Below, in pieces: positions 1 to 8,342 of a stretch of 34,840 bases of DNA. Position 1 is the first letter of the stretch. Each line of letters begins with the position of its first letter. Both the position numbers and the translations under genes were made by a program. Source of the stretch: an uncultured Clostridia bacterium (lineage in GTDB: Bacteria > Bacillota > Clostridia > TANB77 > UBA1234); NCBI GenBank assembly GCA_947588905.1, contig CANQBB010000011.1, forward strand, positions 1-34,840. Reading direction: 5' to 3'. The notes beneath the pieces were generated by a model that saw only the letters and a program-made list of their open reading frames with translations, was not told where the DNA came from and ran no database searches.

Positions 1-1
1 T

Positions 2-595
2 TTACCAGAAGGTTATGAAGAAATGAAAGAAGGATATAGAAATACATATCAAAAAGAAATAGAAATAAAAGTACCAAGTGGAACAAAAGAAATAAATGAA
101 GAATTTAAGTTTATAAATAATGTAGGAAATGAGACAATTGTACAAGTAAGAGGCAAAGTAGATACAGAAATAAGATATGTAAGACTAGTATCAAAGAAGA
201 TAAAGGAAATAAAAACAGTGTACGGAGGACAAATAGACTTAGATGTAGCAATGAATTTATTAAGTAAGATGAAGACAGCAAAGACGATGGTAAAAGAAGA
301 AATAAGAAGTTATTATGAAATAGATACAACGAAAATAAATATGTTAGTAACAAGTGAAGAAGAATTAAATACAGCAAAGAGATTGGGAAGTGCAAGTAAG
401 ATACAAATACTAACAGAAGAAGGAATAAAAGATTTATCAAAAGGAACATCAGAGATAATAACTAAAATAGAAAGTGGAATAAATGCATCAGCAAATGGAA
501 ATCTAACAGGAGTGTATATAAGAAGTAATAACTTAGTAACGAGAGACTCAAATAATACAGGAGAAAGTTTCCATGTAACAATATTAAATAAATAA
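2..595 (+). CDS. Hypothetical protein, 5' end outside the window
   Basis: I do not recognise a family. The reading frame is open back to the first bases of the window (LPEGYEEM before the first internal Met), so this is the C-terminal part of a longer protein. It is rich in Lys, Glu, Ile and Thr, has no hydrophobic segment, and alternates short beta-type stretches (QVRGKVDTEIRYVRL, GNLTGVYIRS) with a charged helical stretch, which would fit a surface or structural protein. Two hairpins follow its stop directly. No catalytic motif is visible, so no function is proposed. Reality as a coding sequence is supported by the long open frame and codon use like that of the neighbours. Confidence 0.75.
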   Translation, partial: LPEGYEEMKEGYRNTYQKEIEIKVPSGTKEINEEFKFINNVGNETIVQVRGKVDTEIRYVRLVSKKIKEIKTVYGGQIDLDVAMNLLSKMKTAKTMVKEEIRSYYEIDTTKINMLVTSEEELNTAKRLGSASKIQILTEEGIKDLSKGTSEIITKIESGINASANGNLTGVYIRSNNLVTRDSNNTGESFHVTILNK

Positions 596-601
596 AATAT
601 T

Positions 602-637
602 AAAAACCACAAAGAGATTTTCCTCTTTGTGGTTTTT
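602..637 (+). terminator. Intrinsic terminator after the first gene
   Basis: A perfect 15-bp stem (602-616 with 623-637) has a 6-base loop and ends in a run of five T. It lies 7 bases after the preceding stop codon. Confidence 0.85.
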
Positions 638-674
638 AAAAATCCTCTTATTATAAATAAGAGGATTTTTTTTA
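638..674. terminator. Second hairpin, probable bidirectional terminator
   Basis: A second perfect 15-bp stem (638-652 with 656-670) with a 3-base loop begins on the next base. It has T runs on both strands, so it can back up the first terminator and also end the convergent minus-strand gene that stops at 683. Confidence 0.8.
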
Positions 675-682
675 ATATAATA

Positions 683-1051
683 TTAGTCTTTATGAAGTAT
701 AGCAGCTATTACAACTACAGCTATAACTATTGCTATTGCAATGATTGCACCTACAATTGCAGAATTGTTTGAAGAACTTTGAGCTGTTTCAGTAGTATCT
801 GGTTGAGTAGCAGTTTCTCCTGAAACTGGAGTAGTATCATTTACAATCTCACCAGAAATATTTTCACCTGATATAATTTCGCCAGACATTGGTACATCTT
901 CGCCAGACTCAGTAGATTCAACAACTTCACCAGAAGAAACTGGTGCAATGCCATCAGATCCTTCTTCTGAATTATTTTCAGTAGCTAAAACACTAGTAAA
1001 TGCCATCGACAAAATTAAAAGTATAGATAATAATAATGCTAATTTTTTCAT
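683..1051 (-). CDS. Small secreted, C-terminally membrane-anchored Ser/Glu-rich protein
   Basis: About 122 residues. A signal peptide (MKKLALLLSILLILSMAFTSVLA) precedes a low-complexity acidic and Ser/Thr-rich linker with repeated SGE units (SSGEVVES, MSGEIISGENISGEI, VSGET). A C-terminal hydrophobic helix (AIVGAIIAIAIVIAVVVIAAIL) and a short basic tail HKD follow. The layout suggests a stalk displayed outside the membrane and anchored at its C terminus; no enzymatic domain is visible. I chose the ATG at 1051 because a GAGGTG ribosome binding site lies upstream at normal spacing. An in-frame GTG 12 bases further out is part of that site. It is transcribed divergently from trmB. A protein of similar layout is encoded at 15629-16555. 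Confidence 0.7.
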   Translation of the reverse strand: MKKLALLLSILLILSMAFTSVLATENNSEEGSDGIAPVSSGEVVESTESGEDVPMSGEIISGENISGEIVNDTTPVSGETATQPDTTETAQSSSNNSAIVGAIIAIAIVIAVVVIAAILHKD

Positions 1052-1089
1052 AATAAATATCACCTCATAATAAAATTTAACAATTATAT

Positions 1090-1118
1090 TTGATTAACTG
1101 CTCGCTTTATTATATAAT
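1090..1118 (+). promoter_or_regulatory. Probable sigma-A promoter of trmB
   Basis: TTGATT and a perfect TATAAT are separated by 17 bases, about 60 bases upstream of trmB. Confidence 0.65.
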
Positions 1119-1181
1119 AGGTATGAGAAATTGTCTATATTTTTCACAATATTTTTAAAAACAGCTTAATATGGAGGAGAC

Positions 1182-1805
1182 ATGAGGCTAAAAAAGATAA
1201 AAGGTGCAGAAGATGAAATAAAAAAGTCACAATATTATGTTAATAATCCGACTGAATATAAAGGAAAATGGAAAGATATTTTTAATAATAATAATCCTAT
1301 TCATATTGAAATTGGTATGGGAAAAGGTAAATTTATAATACAAATGGCAAAAATAAATAAAAATATAAATTATATCGGCATTGAAATGTATGATAGTGTT
1401 TTAGTAAAAGCTACTAAGCATCTTGAAGATGAAGAATATCTTGAAAATTTAAAACTTTTGCTATTTGATGCAAATAATATAAATGAAATATTTGATAAAG
1501 AAATAAGCAGAATATATTTAAACTTTTCGGATCCATGGCCAAAAACAAGACATGCCAAGAGAAGACTAACTAGTGAAAATTTTTTGAATAAATATGATTT
1601 TATTTTTAAAGATAAAAACGAGATTTTTATGAAAACGGATAATAATGATTTATTTGAATTTTCTATGGAATCTTTTGAAAAACATGGGTATACATTAAAA
1701 AATATTACTAGAGATTTGAAGGATGAAAATAATGTATTGACAGAATATGAAAGTAAATTTATTTCAAAAGGCATTAAAATAAATAGATTGGAAGCATATA
1801 AATAA
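1182..1805 (+). CDS. trmB: tRNA (guanine-N7-)-methyltransferase
   Basis: TrmB transfers a methyl group from S-adenosylmethionine to N7 of G46 in the tRNA variable loop, in the cytoplasm. At 207 residues it has the usual bacterial length. The SAM-binding region reads HIEIGMGKGKFI with the following acidic IGIEMYD. The family signature NFSDPWPKTRHAKRRL is intact, as is the C-terminal TEYESKF motif that contributes to substrate binding. The ATG is preceded by GGAGGAG. It is the first gene after a strong promoter and is followed 21 bases later by a membrane-anchored protein and then an SLH protein, so the three may be co-transcribed, although their functions are unrelated. Confidence 0.95.
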   Translation: MRLKKIKGAEDEIKKSQYYVNNPTEYKGKWKDIFNNNNPIHIEIGMGKGKFIIQMAKINKNINYIGIEMYDSVLVKATKHLEDEEYLENLKLLLFDANNINEIFDKEISRIYLNFSDPWPKTRHAKRRLTSENFLNKYDFIFKDKNEIFMKTDNNDLFEFSMESFEKHGYTLKNITRDLKDENNVLTEYESKFISKGIKINRLEAYK

Positions 1806-1826
1806 CTATTTATAGGAGGATAAAAT

Positions 1827-2993
1827 ATGCAAAACAAAAAAACTTTGAAACTTTTAATGATTATTATTATTTTAGCAATTATAGGAATATTTGTTTTATT
1901 AGTAACTTTAAATAAGGATAATAGTGATGAAATATATGAGGTTACAGAGAATGTAGGCCCCGTAAGTAACCAAGGTGCAGAAGTCTTGGAATATAATAAT
2001 AAAATATATTTTGTGAATAATGATAATCAATCTATTATACAATATGATAAAGATAATGGTGTATATCAAACAGTAGTTAATGCTAATCAAAACGAATTTG
2101 GCAATCGAATATTTATACAATGCAATAAATTGATATATACCAATAATTCAAAAACATATACTTCTGATTTGAATACATTTGAAATTAACGAAATATTAAA
2201 TGGTAAGATATTATATGTAGATGATAATATTTATATTTATACAATGAAAGTTGGAAGTTTAGATTATTTATATTTGTCATCATATGACGAAAAAACTTTA
2301 TATAGAACTAATAAAGTATCATATGCCTTAGCAACTGGAAATAATATAGATATAATGAAAAAATGTGGTGATATGTTATTATTTACGTCTGAGAACACAG
2401 ATGGATCTTCTTCATTATTTTCTGTAGATACAACGAAAAGTACGGTATCTTTATTAGCTCAAACAGATACTAGTGAAGAATCTGGATATATTTCAAAGTT
2501 TATTGATGCGACTGTTTTAAGTGAAAAAAATGAAGTGTATTATATTGTTTCCGAATCTAGCAAAGGAGCTTCTACTAATGAAGAAAATGTAGAAAATAAA
2601 ACATTGTATTATTCAAGTATAGAGTATGGTTATAAAGAAATTAGAGATTTTGTAGTTAATAATAGAGTAGTTAATATGAATGATGAAGTAATATATCAAA
2701 GTTATAATAGTGATTCTGGTGACTTTAGATGGACAAATGGAATTGATGTTTATGATGAAAAAGATGTAATAGAATTACTAGATGGAGATATTACAGAATA
2801 TGTTACAACTGATAATCAAGCAATTTATTTATTAGATAATAAAATAATGAATATAGATGCAAATTTTGAACTAAGTAAAATCTTACATTATGGAGATAGC
2901 TATTACATTTTATTGAAAAATGGTTCAAATGGCAGATGGTATACTTGTAATACAGATGGCAGTAATCTTTTAAGAATTTATGAATGGAGGTAA
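1827..2993 (+). CDS. Membrane-anchored beta-propeller-like protein (DUF5050-type)
   Basis: This 388-residue protein has one N-terminal transmembrane segment (LKLLMIIIILAIIGIFVLLVTL) and an extracytoplasmic body of repeated short beta units such as NNKIYFVNNDNQSIIQYDKDNG, DDNIYIYTMK and NQAIYLLDNKIMNID. That pattern resembles the DUF5050/propeller proteins of Clostridia that have several YY or IYY blade motifs. No catalytic residues can be named. It probably faces the cell wall. A GGAGG site precedes the ATG. The 3' end contains the ribosome binding site of the next gene, so the two are translationally close. The family call rests on repeat character, not on a specific signature. Confidence 0.75.
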   Translation: MQNKKTLKLLMIIIILAIIGIFVLLVTLNKDNSDEIYEVTENVGPVSNQGAEVLEYNNKIYFVNNDNQSIIQYDKDNGVYQTVVNANQNEFGNRIFIQCNKLIYTNNSKTYTSDLNTFEINEILNGKILYVDDNIYIYTMKVGSLDYLYLSSYDEKTLYRTNKVSYALATGNNIDIMKKCGDMLLFTSENTDGSSSLFSVDTTKSTVSLLAQTDTSEESGYISKFIDATVLSEKNEVYYIVSESSKGASTNEENVENKTLYYSSIEYGYKEIRDFVVNNRVVNMNDEVIYQSYNSDSGDFRWTNGIDVYDEKDVIELLDGDITEYVTTDNQAIYLLDNKIMNIDANFELSKILHYGDSYYILLKNGSNGRWYTCNTDGSNLLRIYEWR

Positions 2994-2998
2994 TTAGG

Positions 2999-3682
2999 TT
3001 GAATAAATTTAATAGAAGTATATTTTTAATCATCGCATTTGTTTTAATTTTTTCATCAGTTGTTAATGCAGTGTATATTCCAGTTAGAGGAAATCCAGAT
3101 AATTATACAGATATAAAAGAACATTGGGCTTATGATTCTATATCATATGTTATAAAAAATGGATATTATAATGGAATAACTAAAACTGAGTTTAATCCAG
3201 AAGATACTATGACTAGAGCCATGCTTGTTACAGTATTATGGAGGTTGACAGGAGATGATGTTATTCGTATTACTTCTAGCGGAAAAAGAGTTTCTAGATA
3301 TGTAAATATGTTTTGGGATATAGATGATGATGAATGGTTTACAAACTATGTTGCATGGGCTAATAAAAATGATATAATAAGCGGATATTCAAAAAGAGAA
3401 TTTAAACCTAATGATGCAGTAACAAGAGAGCAACTAGCTGTTATTTTATATAATTACATGAAAAACTATAAACTAGTGAGAAGTTTTAGCACTAGAATAA
3501 TTAACGAACCAGTTACATTTAATGATGAATCTCTAATTTCTGATTGGGCTAAAGAACAAGTTTCTATTATGCAACAAATTGGTTTGATGGAAGGAAGAGA
3601 AAATGGAAACTTTGATCCTCAAGCAACTGTTACTAGAGCTGAAGTAAGTGTAGTTATACAAAGATTAGTTAATATGTTATAA
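2999..3682 (+). CDS. Secreted protein made of three S-layer homology (SLH) domains
   Basis: A signal peptide (FLIIAFVLIFSSVVNA) is followed by three SLH repeats with the usual end signature: TKTEFNPEDTMTRAMLVTVLWRL, then SKREFKPNDAVTREQLAVILYNYM, then NGNFDPQATVTRAEVSVVIQRL. SLH domains bind pyruvylated secondary cell-wall polymers and hold proteins on the surface. Here nothing else is attached, so the protein may be a small wall-coating factor or partner of the upstream membrane-anchored protein. I chose the TTG at 2999 because GGAGG at 2986-2990 then lies 8 bases upstream. The in-frame ATG at 2984 overlaps that site and the preceding gene and is unlikely to be used. Confidence 0.9.
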   Translation: MNKFNRSIFLIIAFVLIFSSVVNAVYIPVRGNPDNYTDIKEHWAYDSISYVIKNGYYNGITKTEFNPEDTMTRAMLVTVLWRLTGDDVIRITSSGKRVSRYVNMFWDIDDDEWFTNYVAWANKNDIISGYSKREFKPNDAVTREQLAVILYNYMKNYKLVRSFSTRIINEPVTFNDESLISDWAKEQVSIMQQIGLMEGRENGNFDPQATVTRAEVSVVIQRLVNML

Positions 3683-3726
3683 ATAAAATAGATGATATTG
3701 ATACTGTTTAAGACAGTGCACTTTTT

Positions 3727-3776
3727 AGCCCAATATGACTTTTTTTCAGGAATTCAAAAAAGTAATATTGGGCTTT
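3727..3776. terminator. Hairpin between convergent genes, probable bidirectional terminator
   Basis: An interrupted inverted repeat pairs AGCCCAATAT and CTTTTTT with AAAAAAG and ATATTGGGCT around a short loop, and is followed by a T run. It sits between the SLH gene and the convergent trmL. A small ACTGT/ACAGT hairpin lies just before it. Confidence 0.6.
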
Positions 3777-3827
3777 TAACCGCCAAGAAAAAGACACTTT
3801 TTTATATATCAATCATTACTATTTTAT

Positions 3828-4325
3828 TTAACAAAAATATTTACTTTTTTCTTCTAAATTATTAAAATTTGCTTGACGCAAAACTTCATACAAAACTATT
3901 GCTACGGAATTAGATAAGTTTAATGAGCGAAGGGTAGGAAGCATAGGTATTCTTATAGCATTTTTAATATTTTCTTTAAGAATATCTTCTGGTAGACCTT
4001 TAGTTTCTTTGCCAAAAAGTAAGAAAACTTCATCCATATTTGAATAATCGACATCTATATATGTTCGTTGACCTTTAGTCGTTAAAAAATACATATTATT
4101 TGAGTCTGGAGGATATTTTTCGAGAAACTTTGAAAATGAAGCATGTTCTTCAATTTCCAATTTATCCCAGTAGTCTAATCCAGCTCTTTTTACTTGTTTT
4201 TCAGAGATACTAAAGCCAAGAGGATGAACAAGATGTAGCTTTGCACCAGTTGCAGCACAACTTCTGGCAATATTTCCAGTGTTTTGAGGTATTTCGGGTT
4301 CTACTAAAACTATATTTATATTCAA
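3828..4325 (-). CDS. trmL: tRNA (cytidine(34)-2'-O)-methyltransferase
   Basis: This is a SPOUT-family enzyme (TrmL/YibK/CspR) that methylates the ribose 2'-OH at the wobble position of tRNA-Leu isoacceptors using SAM. The N terminus NIVLVEPEIPQNTGNIARSC is the family hallmark. The SAM-binding trefoil knot residues are present as LLFGKETKGLP and IRIPMLPTLRSLNLSNSVAIVLYE. Length, about 165 residues, is normal for the minimal knot-only form. I prefer a TTG start, giving MNINIVLVEPE, because the AAAGGAA ribosome binding site then has about 8-9 bases of spacing. The in-frame ATG at 4334 directly abuts that site. It is monocistronic and divergent from secG. Confidence 0.93.
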   Translation of the reverse strand: MNINIVLVEPEIPQNTGNIARSCAATGAKLHLVHPLGFSISEKQVKRAGLDYWDKLEIEEHASFSKFLEKYPPDSNNMYFLTTKGQRTYIDVDYSNMDEVFLLFGKETKGLPEDILKENIKNAIRIPMLPTLRSLNLSNSVAIVLYEVLRQANFNNLEEKSKYFC

Positions 4326-4411
4326 AATAATCATTTCCTTTCATGTAAAATAGAATGTATGTCAAGTATAGCATAATTTACAAGAAATTAACATATTTTG
4401 AATAAATTATA

Positions 4412-4440
4412 TTGCAAAAAATGCTTTTATATGATAAAAT
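4412..4440 (+). promoter_or_regulatory. Probable sigma-A promoter of secG
   Basis: TTGCAA and TAAAAT are separated by 17 bases, 32 bases before the secG start. Confidence 0.55.
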
Positions 4441-4472
4441 TGACCATGTCACTAAGCAAGGAGGAAAATAAG

Positions 4473-4712
4473 ATGAAAGTTTTAGAAAATATAGTAACAG
4501 TTTTGCAAGTATTATCTGCAATTATTGTAATGATATTAGTTTTAATACAAGAAGGAAATGAAGATGGCAGTATTGTTACTGGCGAATCAAATAGAGGTGG
4601 AACTATGGGTTCTAGCAGAGAAGCAAGACTTGTTAAATTAACTAAATATGTTGGTATTATTTTTGCTGTTTTAACTATTGCTTCAACATCTTTAATGATA
4701 ATCAATTACTAA
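4473..4712 (+). CDS. secG: Preprotein translocase subunit SecG
   Basis: SecG is the small accessory subunit of the SecYEG channel in the cytoplasmic membrane. The 79-residue protein has the standard two membrane helices (VLQVLSAIIVMILVLIQ and YVGIIFAVLTIASTSLMII) separated by the Gly- and Ser-rich loop NEDGSIVTGESNRGGTMGSSREARLVKLT, which is typical of the family. The ATG at 4473 has an AAGGAGG site at good spacing; an earlier in-frame ATG at 4398 lies upstream of the promoter and is unlikely. The gene precedes rnr, an arrangement conserved across Firmicutes. The frequent third member of that cluster, smpB, is not in this window. Confidence 0.92.
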   Translation: MKVLENIVTVLQVLSAIIVMILVLIQEGNEDGSIVTGESNRGGTMGSSREARLVKLTKYVGIIFAVLTIASTSLMIINY

Positions 4713-4734
4713 TATATAATTTGTACAATATAAG

Positions 4735-4766
4735 CACTTAACTTGGAAAAGTTTAAGTGTTTTTTT
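4735..4766 (+). terminator. Terminator or attenuator between secG and rnr
   Basis: CACTTAAC pairs with GTTTAAGTG (one bulged base) and is followed by seven T. It lies 23 bases after secG and 27 before rnr, with no clear promoter between, so partial read-through is likely. Confidence 0.6.
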
Positions 4767-4792
4767 GTGTATATAAATATGAAAGGAGCACT

Positions 4793-6706
4793 ATGAAAGT
4801 AAAAGATATTATAGAAGGAAAGTATATTTCAAATGAAAGAGGTTTTGGATTTGTAGAAGTTGATAATGAAGAAAATGATATTTTTATACCTCCTAATATG
4901 GATAAAGGAGCTATGACTGGCGATATTGTTAAAGTAAAAATTAACACAGAAGAAAAAGAAAACCATAGAGCTGAAGGAGAAATTGTTGAAATTATTAAAA
5001 GATCAACGGTAACTGTAGTTGGCACTTTTCAAAAAAGTAAAAATTATGGTTTTGTTGTTCCTGATGATATAAAATTAGGTACTGATATATTTATTTCAAA
5101 ATCATCAAGACATAAAGCTAAAAATGGAGATAAAGTTGTTGCCAAGATAATTAAATATCCTGTTAATGGTAAAAATGCGGAAGGAGAAGTTATTGAAATT
5201 TTAGGAAAAGCTAGTGATACAAATGTTGATTTAATTTCAGTTATTAGAGCACATGATTATAAATTAGTATTTCCAAAAGAAGTTGAAAAAGAAGCAAAGA
5301 TTCTTCCTGAAGTAATTCATGGAATCGATGATAGAGTAGATTTGAGAGATAAAGAAATTTTTACTATTGATGGAGATGATACAAAAGACATTGATGATGC
5401 GGTTTCATTAGAAAAAAGAGGAGATAATTATATACTTGGTGTTCATATTGCTGATGTTAGTTACTATGTTAAAGATGGTACTGAATTAGATAAGGAAGCA
5501 AGAAGAAGGGGCACTAGCGTTTATTTGATTGATACTGTAATACCAATGTTACCTAAAAAATTATCTAATGGAATATGTAGTTTAAACCCTGGAGAAGATA
5601 GATATACATTGTCAGTTGAAATGGAAATAGATAAAAATGGACAAGTAGTTAATAGTAAAGTATTTAAAAGTGTAATAAATTCTAAATTGCAAATGACATA
5701 TAACAAAGTTTATAGTATTTTAGAAGATAAAGAAGTCTTTGAAGAATATAAGCCGCATGTAGAAACATTAAAATTGATGCGAGAACTTGCAGAAATATTG
5801 ATAGATAAAAAAGCTAATGAAGGTGCAATAGATTTTGAAATGCCAGAGGCAAAAATTTTACTTGATGAAAATGATTCTGTAGTTGAAATTGGGCTAAGAG
5901 AAATGACAATAGCAAACAAAATAATTGAAGAGTTTATGGTTATTGCAAATGAAACTATCGCAGAAACTTTTTTCAAAAAGAAACTTCCATTTATATATAG
6001 AATTCATGAAAAACCAGAACTAGATAGAATAGAAAAATTAAATATTTTTTTAACTAATTTAAATTATCCAAATATAGAAAAGATAAATAATAAAGAATTG
6101 AAAAATGTTGTAGATTTAGCAAAAGGTAAGGATGAAGAAAAACTTGTATCATTGATGGTGCTTAGAACTATGCAACTTGCTAAATATAGTAATGAGAATA
6201 TTGGACATTTTGGACTTGCATCAAAATATTATTGTCATTTTACTTCTCCTATTAGAAGGTATCCAGATTTATTTATTCATAGAGTAATTTCAGACTATTT
6301 AGATAATGACTTGAACGATAAGAAAATTTCTAAATATAAAAAACAAGCTGTTAAATATGCTGAAATGTCAAGCGATGCAGAGCAAGAGGAGGAAGAGGCT
6401 GAAAGAGATTTATACGAGTTAAAAAAATGTGAATATATGCAAAGACATATAGGAGAAATTTTTGATGGAATGGTTTCAGGTGTTACATCTTTTGGAGTAT
6501 TTGTAGAATTACCTAATACCATTGAAGGTCTTATAAGACTAGAAGATATGAAAGATGATTACTATGTATTTGATGAATATAATGTTAAATTATATGGTAA
6601 GCGTACTAATAAAGTATATAAGTTAGGAGATAAAATTAAAGTAAAAGTATTGTCTGCAAATAAAATGTTAAGAAGAATTGATTTTGAATTATATGTAGAA
6701 GAATAA
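4793..6706 (+). CDS. rnr: Ribonuclease R
   Basis: RNase R is a processive 3'-5' exoribonuclease that degrades structured RNA and takes part in rRNA and tmRNA quality control. The 637-residue protein has N-terminal cold-shock/OB folds (ERGFGFVEVDNEENDIFIPP; KSKNYGFVVPDD), the catalytic RNB domain with the metal-binding acidic cluster IDGDDTKDIDDAVSLE near residue 195, and the RNB signature HFTSPIRRYPDLFIHR. A C-terminal S1 domain begins near GEIFDGMVSGVTSFGVFVELPN. It lacks the N-terminal winged helix and the C-terminal basic tail seen in longer homologues. I chose the ATG preceded by AAAGGAG; an in-frame ATG at 4757 lies inside the upstream terminator. Confidence 0.95.
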   Translation: MKVKDIIEGKYISNERGFGFVEVDNEENDIFIPPNMDKGAMTGDIVKVKINTEEKENHRAEGEIVEIIKRSTVTVVGTFQKSKNYGFVVPDDIKLGTDIFISKSSRHKAKNGDKVVAKIIKYPVNGKNAEGEVIEILGKASDTNVDLISVIRAHDYKLVFPKEVEKEAKILPEVIHGIDDRVDLRDKEIFTIDGDDTKDIDDAVSLEKRGDNYILGVHIADVSYYVKDGTELDKEARRRGTSVYLIDTVIPMLPKKLSNGICSLNPGEDRYTLSVEMEIDKNGQVVNSKVFKSVINSKLQMTYNKVYSILEDKEVFEEYKPHVETLKLMRELAEILIDKKANEGAIDFEMPEAKILLDENDSVVEIGLREMTIANKIIEEFMVIANETIAETFFKKKLPFIYRIHEKPELDRIEKLNIFLTNLNYPNIEKINNKELKNVVDLAKGKDEEKLVSLMVLRTMQLAKYSNENIGHFGLASKYYCHFTSPIRRYPDLFIHRVISDYLDNDLNDKKISKYKKQAVKYAEMSSDAEQEEEEAERDLYELKKCEYMQRHIGEIFDGMVSGVTSFGVFVELPNTIEGLIRLEDMKDDYYVFDEYNVKLYGKRTNKVYKLGDKIKVKVLSANKMLRRIDFELYVEE

Positions 6707-6711
6707 AATGA

Positions 6712-6982
6712 TTAAAAGATTTGATGATATAACTTATATTCAAATAATTAAAGTAATTGTATTAAAGAAGATGTTTCTTCGAGGAATTAGAATATGTTAT
6801 GAAAGCTAAGGTTTAGAATACGAAAAAATTTTGTGGGGGCGAGTGAAACGAAGCGTGGGGACCCACAAAATCGTATGGCGAGCCTTAGCTTTCATTAAAT
6901 ATTCTTACGAACGAGAAATTAAAACATCGTATTTAATACAATTACTTTAATATTAGGCTAACACAATTATCAAATCTTTAAA
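6712..6982. repeat. Long imperfect foldback element (MITE-like or large RNA hairpin)
   Basis: The whole interval between rnr and the next gene folds on itself. Outer arms TTAAAAGATTTGAT and ATCAAATCTTTAAA pair with one mismatch. A perfect 20-bp arm pairs 6747-6766 with 6932-6951. Inside are GATGTTT/AAACATC, a perfect 11-bp GAAAGCTAAGG/CCTTAGCTTTC, ATACGA/TCGTAT and TTTTGTGGG/CCCACAAAA. A G-rich tip of about 24 bases (6838-6861) contains GAGTGAAACGAAGCG. No reading frame of note lies inside. The size, terminal inverted repeats and lack of coding capacity suit a miniature inverted-repeat element. A structured transcript or a double terminator between convergent genes is the alternative. Confidence 0.75.
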
Positions 6983-6987
6983 ATAAT

Positions 6988-7152
6988 TTATAAATATATC
7001 TGCAATCCTGATAAAACGATACATATACATGCAATTAGTATAACTAAAATTCCACCTGATTTATTCTGATTTTTAAATTCCCATATGCCATAAGGAAAAG
7101 CGTACAAAGCAGATATAATTCCAAATAATAAAATTAAAATCTCCCAAATCAT
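6988..7152 (-). CDS. Small two-helix membrane protein, candidate D subunit of the germinant receptor
   Basis: The 54-residue protein has two hydrophobic helices (IWEILILLFGIISALYAF and GGILVILIACICIVLSGLQIYL) joined by a short polar turn with WEFKNQNK. It is the last gene of the gerA-type operon, starting 13 bases after the restored gerAC stop. An AAAGGAG site serves the ATG at 7152; an upstream in-frame ATG overlaps the end of gerAC. Some GerA-type operons in Bacillus carry a small two-helix D protein that modulates receptor function, and this protein has the right size, topology and position. The assignment is by context, not by sequence signature. Confidence 0.65.
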   Translation of the reverse strand: MIWEILILLFGIISALYAFPYGIWEFKNQNKSGGILVILIACICIVLSGLQIYL

Positions 7153-7165
7153 ATTTAATCTCCTT

Positions 7166-8342
7166 TTAATCATTTGTATTAGGTTGCGTATGAGAAATTA
7201 CTTGAGAAATATTTACATCAGTTTTTACATTTATATCGTAAGTAGAATTTTTATATTTTTCAAGCCAATTATAATCTTCAAAATCTTGCCAAGTTAAATA
7301 ATTGAGTTTTGCAAATCTTCCTAATCCGAGCTATATCAGTTTCAAATTCATTTATAGTTTTATCTAGATAATTTCCAATACGTGTTTCTAAGCTTTTATT
7401 TAATTCTTCTTCTAATCTTTTTTTATTATCATCTTCATAAAAATTTATATTACTACCAGAAGAAACCAAATGTGCAACTAATTCAATATTACATTCTATT
7501 TTGGGATTATCTGTATCTGTAGACACTTTGATTTGAGGAGCTTTCATTTGATCTAAATTTACACTAATAACTCTATCATCTTTGTTAAAATCTTTAACAC
7601 AATATCCTGATTTCTTTAAATCATTAGTTAATAATAAATGAGATATTACTAGTTCTGGTTCAATAATACCTTTCATACTACTGCCACTAAATGCAGCAAT
7701 GCCTTGTGGTTTTATTTCTGTAGTTCCTTGTTCATTTTCTTCCAATTTAACATATATTGCAAATGGTTCACGATCTTTACTTTGAGATGCTGTATAAAAA
7801 TCTATTAGTTCAGAACCTACAGATTGACTTGTGTAATTATACGAACTAAAAAGTAATTCATAGTATCTTGCAGGACTGACTTCTAAAGTTGATGAAACTT
7901 TATTCAAAAAATTTTCAGCTTTACCTTCACAAACAGCTAATGTTACTTTTGGACGTATATCAGTATGGCTCATAAAGGAATTGAAGTGCCCCGACATTTC
8001 TGTTTTTGCGATTTCTTCAGAATATAAAATAAGTTTTACATGAGATAAATTTACTTCTTTACTTACTAAAGTATTTACAATAGTATTTCCAACACTTAAA
8101 GAAGGAGCTGAAACTGTATATACGGTATATGTTTCTTGACCTGTTTCAGAATTTTCTCCTGTAATCTTTAAAGGAACTGCAATTTGATAAGTTATATTTA
8201 CATTATTATTTTTACCATTATCAACACCTATAGCTACGACATAAGCTAAATTATCTAATTCAAATCTATCATAACAGCCTGTTAGAAAAAGAGGTAATAA
8301 TATTATTAAAAAGATGAATTTTGAATTATTAGTTTTTTGCAT
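7166..8342 (-). CDS. gerAC: Spore germination receptor lipoprotein, GerAC family (one +1 frameshift)
   Basis: GerAC is the lipoprotein subunit of the germinant receptor in the inner spore membrane. The N terminus has a lipobox (FIFLIILLPLFLTGCYDRFELDN, lipidated Cys in LTGC), followed by AYVVAIGVDNG and the usual alpha/beta body. The simple reading frame ends early in unrelated residues after ETDIA. Skipping one C at 7328 continues as GLGRFAKLNYLTWQDFEDYNWLEKY, which is the family's conserved C-terminal region, and stops at 7166. The restored product is 391 residues, normal for the family. Conservation on both sides of the shift argues against old decay. The start overlaps the end of gerAB by 37 bases and has an AGGAGG site. 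Confidence 0.85.
7326..7328 (-). other. +1 frameshift site at an in-frame CGG codon in gerAC
   Basis: The coding strand reads GCT CGG ATT AGG. Skipping the C gives GCT GGA TTA GGA (Ala-Gly-Leu-Gly), which re-enters the conserved frame. In the zero frame, translation would stop about 17 codons later. Confidence 0.8.

Noticed and set aside
1908..2120. Antisense open frames within AT-rich genes (this and many like it)
   Set aside because: They encode low-complexity Ile/Leu/Phe/Ser strings, lack ribosome binding sites and lie opposite well supported genes.
8306..8342. The 37-base overlap of gerAB and gerAC as a fourth frameshift or as truncated reading
   Set aside because: gerAB runs to a normal family length with hydrophobic and basic C-terminal residues, and gerAC has its own AGGAGG and ATG. 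An ordinary operon overlap explains it.
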